Shown: positions 6,006 to 6,107 of the stretch, in pieces | Layout: each line of letters starts with the position of its first letter | Numbering within the stretch: the stretch's first letter is position 1 | Source of the DNA: an uncultured Kangiella sp. | Lineage (GTDB): Bacteria; Pseudomonadota; Gammaproteobacteria; Enterobacterales; DSM-103792 | DNA length: 6,107 nt | Direction of reading: 5' to 3' | Assembly (NCBI GenBank): GCA_946481205.1 | Contig: CAMLNB010000216.1 | Span: 1 to 6,107, forward strand | The notes under the pieces: model-generated | The model's database searches: none | Seen by the model: the letters and a program-made list of their open reading frames with translations, nothing else | What the model was told of the DNA's origin: nothing | Position numbers and translations under genes: made by a program

Positions 6006-6056
6006 TCTTTATGGGGTTTTTCCATGCCCCAAACCGACTGTACCCGGAGAGACGCC

Positions 6057-6107
6057 TTGAGCCAATTGATTGACCGCCTGCTGACCGGCGCCATCCGCCA
6101 CGACTGG
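6057..6107 (+). CDS. bioB: Biotin synthase, N-terminal fragment (cut by window end)
   Basis: Only 17 codons are present, ending in IRHDW, which matches the RHDWS/T stretch near the N-terminus of gammaproteobacterial biotin synthases, just before the LFxxPFxDLLFxAQ region. BioB is the radical SAM enzyme that inserts sulfur into dethiobiotin. The cysteines of its iron-sulfur clusters lie beyond the window. TTG at 6057 is preferred because GGAGAG (6046-6051) lies five bases upstream. An in-frame ATG at 6024 with GGGG seven bases upstream would add 11 residues; it is possible but gives an N-terminus longer than usual. The identification rests on the short motif plus the BirA operator and the comF neighbour, which support each other. 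Confidence 0.8.
   Translation, partial: MSQLIDRLLTGAIRHDW

Noticed and set aside
1..6107. Defence island, mobile element, CRISPR or toxin-antitoxin system
   Set aside because: All intergenic gaps are short and every sizeable coding frame is a recognisable core gene; no transposase, integrase, repeat array or small toxin-antitoxin pair is visible.

Overview
The window looks like ordinary chromosome from a moderately GC-rich gammaproteobacterium. Six protein-coding genes are packed tightly, with no insertion sequence, phage gene, CRISPR array, tRNA or rRNA visible. The gene set (YbaL-type Kef antiporter, SrkA/YihE kinase, ComF/GntX, BioB) and a BirA-type biotin operator between comF and bioB support that placement. 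I cannot name the genus.

Layout from left to right: (1) 1-210 is a leader region with a candidate extended -10 and a strong nested hairpin, upstream of a YbaL/Kef-type cation:proton antiporter on the + strand (211-1941, TTG start). (2) A minus-strand pair converges on it across a 17-base gap: srkA (1959-2978) and a MATE-family efflux transporter (2954-4282). They overlap by 25 bases, so they are probably one operon, with the transporter first. (3) 4283-4402 holds two minus-strand hairpins and an extended -10. (4) A minus-strand class I methyltransferase with an N-terminal signal peptide (4403-5164) is followed upstream by comF (5254-5961), also minus. (5) A divergent intergenic region holds a near-perfect sigma70 promoter whose -35 box lies in a BirA-type operator, driving bioB, of which only the first 17 codons are present (6057-6107, +).

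Functionally these are housekeeping and stress functions rather than one pathway: ion homeostasis (YbaL), envelope stress and quality control (SrkA), drug or metabolite export (MATE), a probably exported methyltransferase of unknown substrate, a competence/DNA-uptake-related phosphoribosyltransferase-like protein (ComF) and biotin synthesis (BioB).

I found no convincing new multi-gene system. The most interesting points are regulatory: the BirA operator whose left half and spacer are used as the first codons of comF; a perfect inverted repeat with the bioB -10 box exactly in its centre; and two genes (ybaL-like and MATE) where an extended -10 is followed at once by a strong hairpin, as an attenuator or terminator would be.
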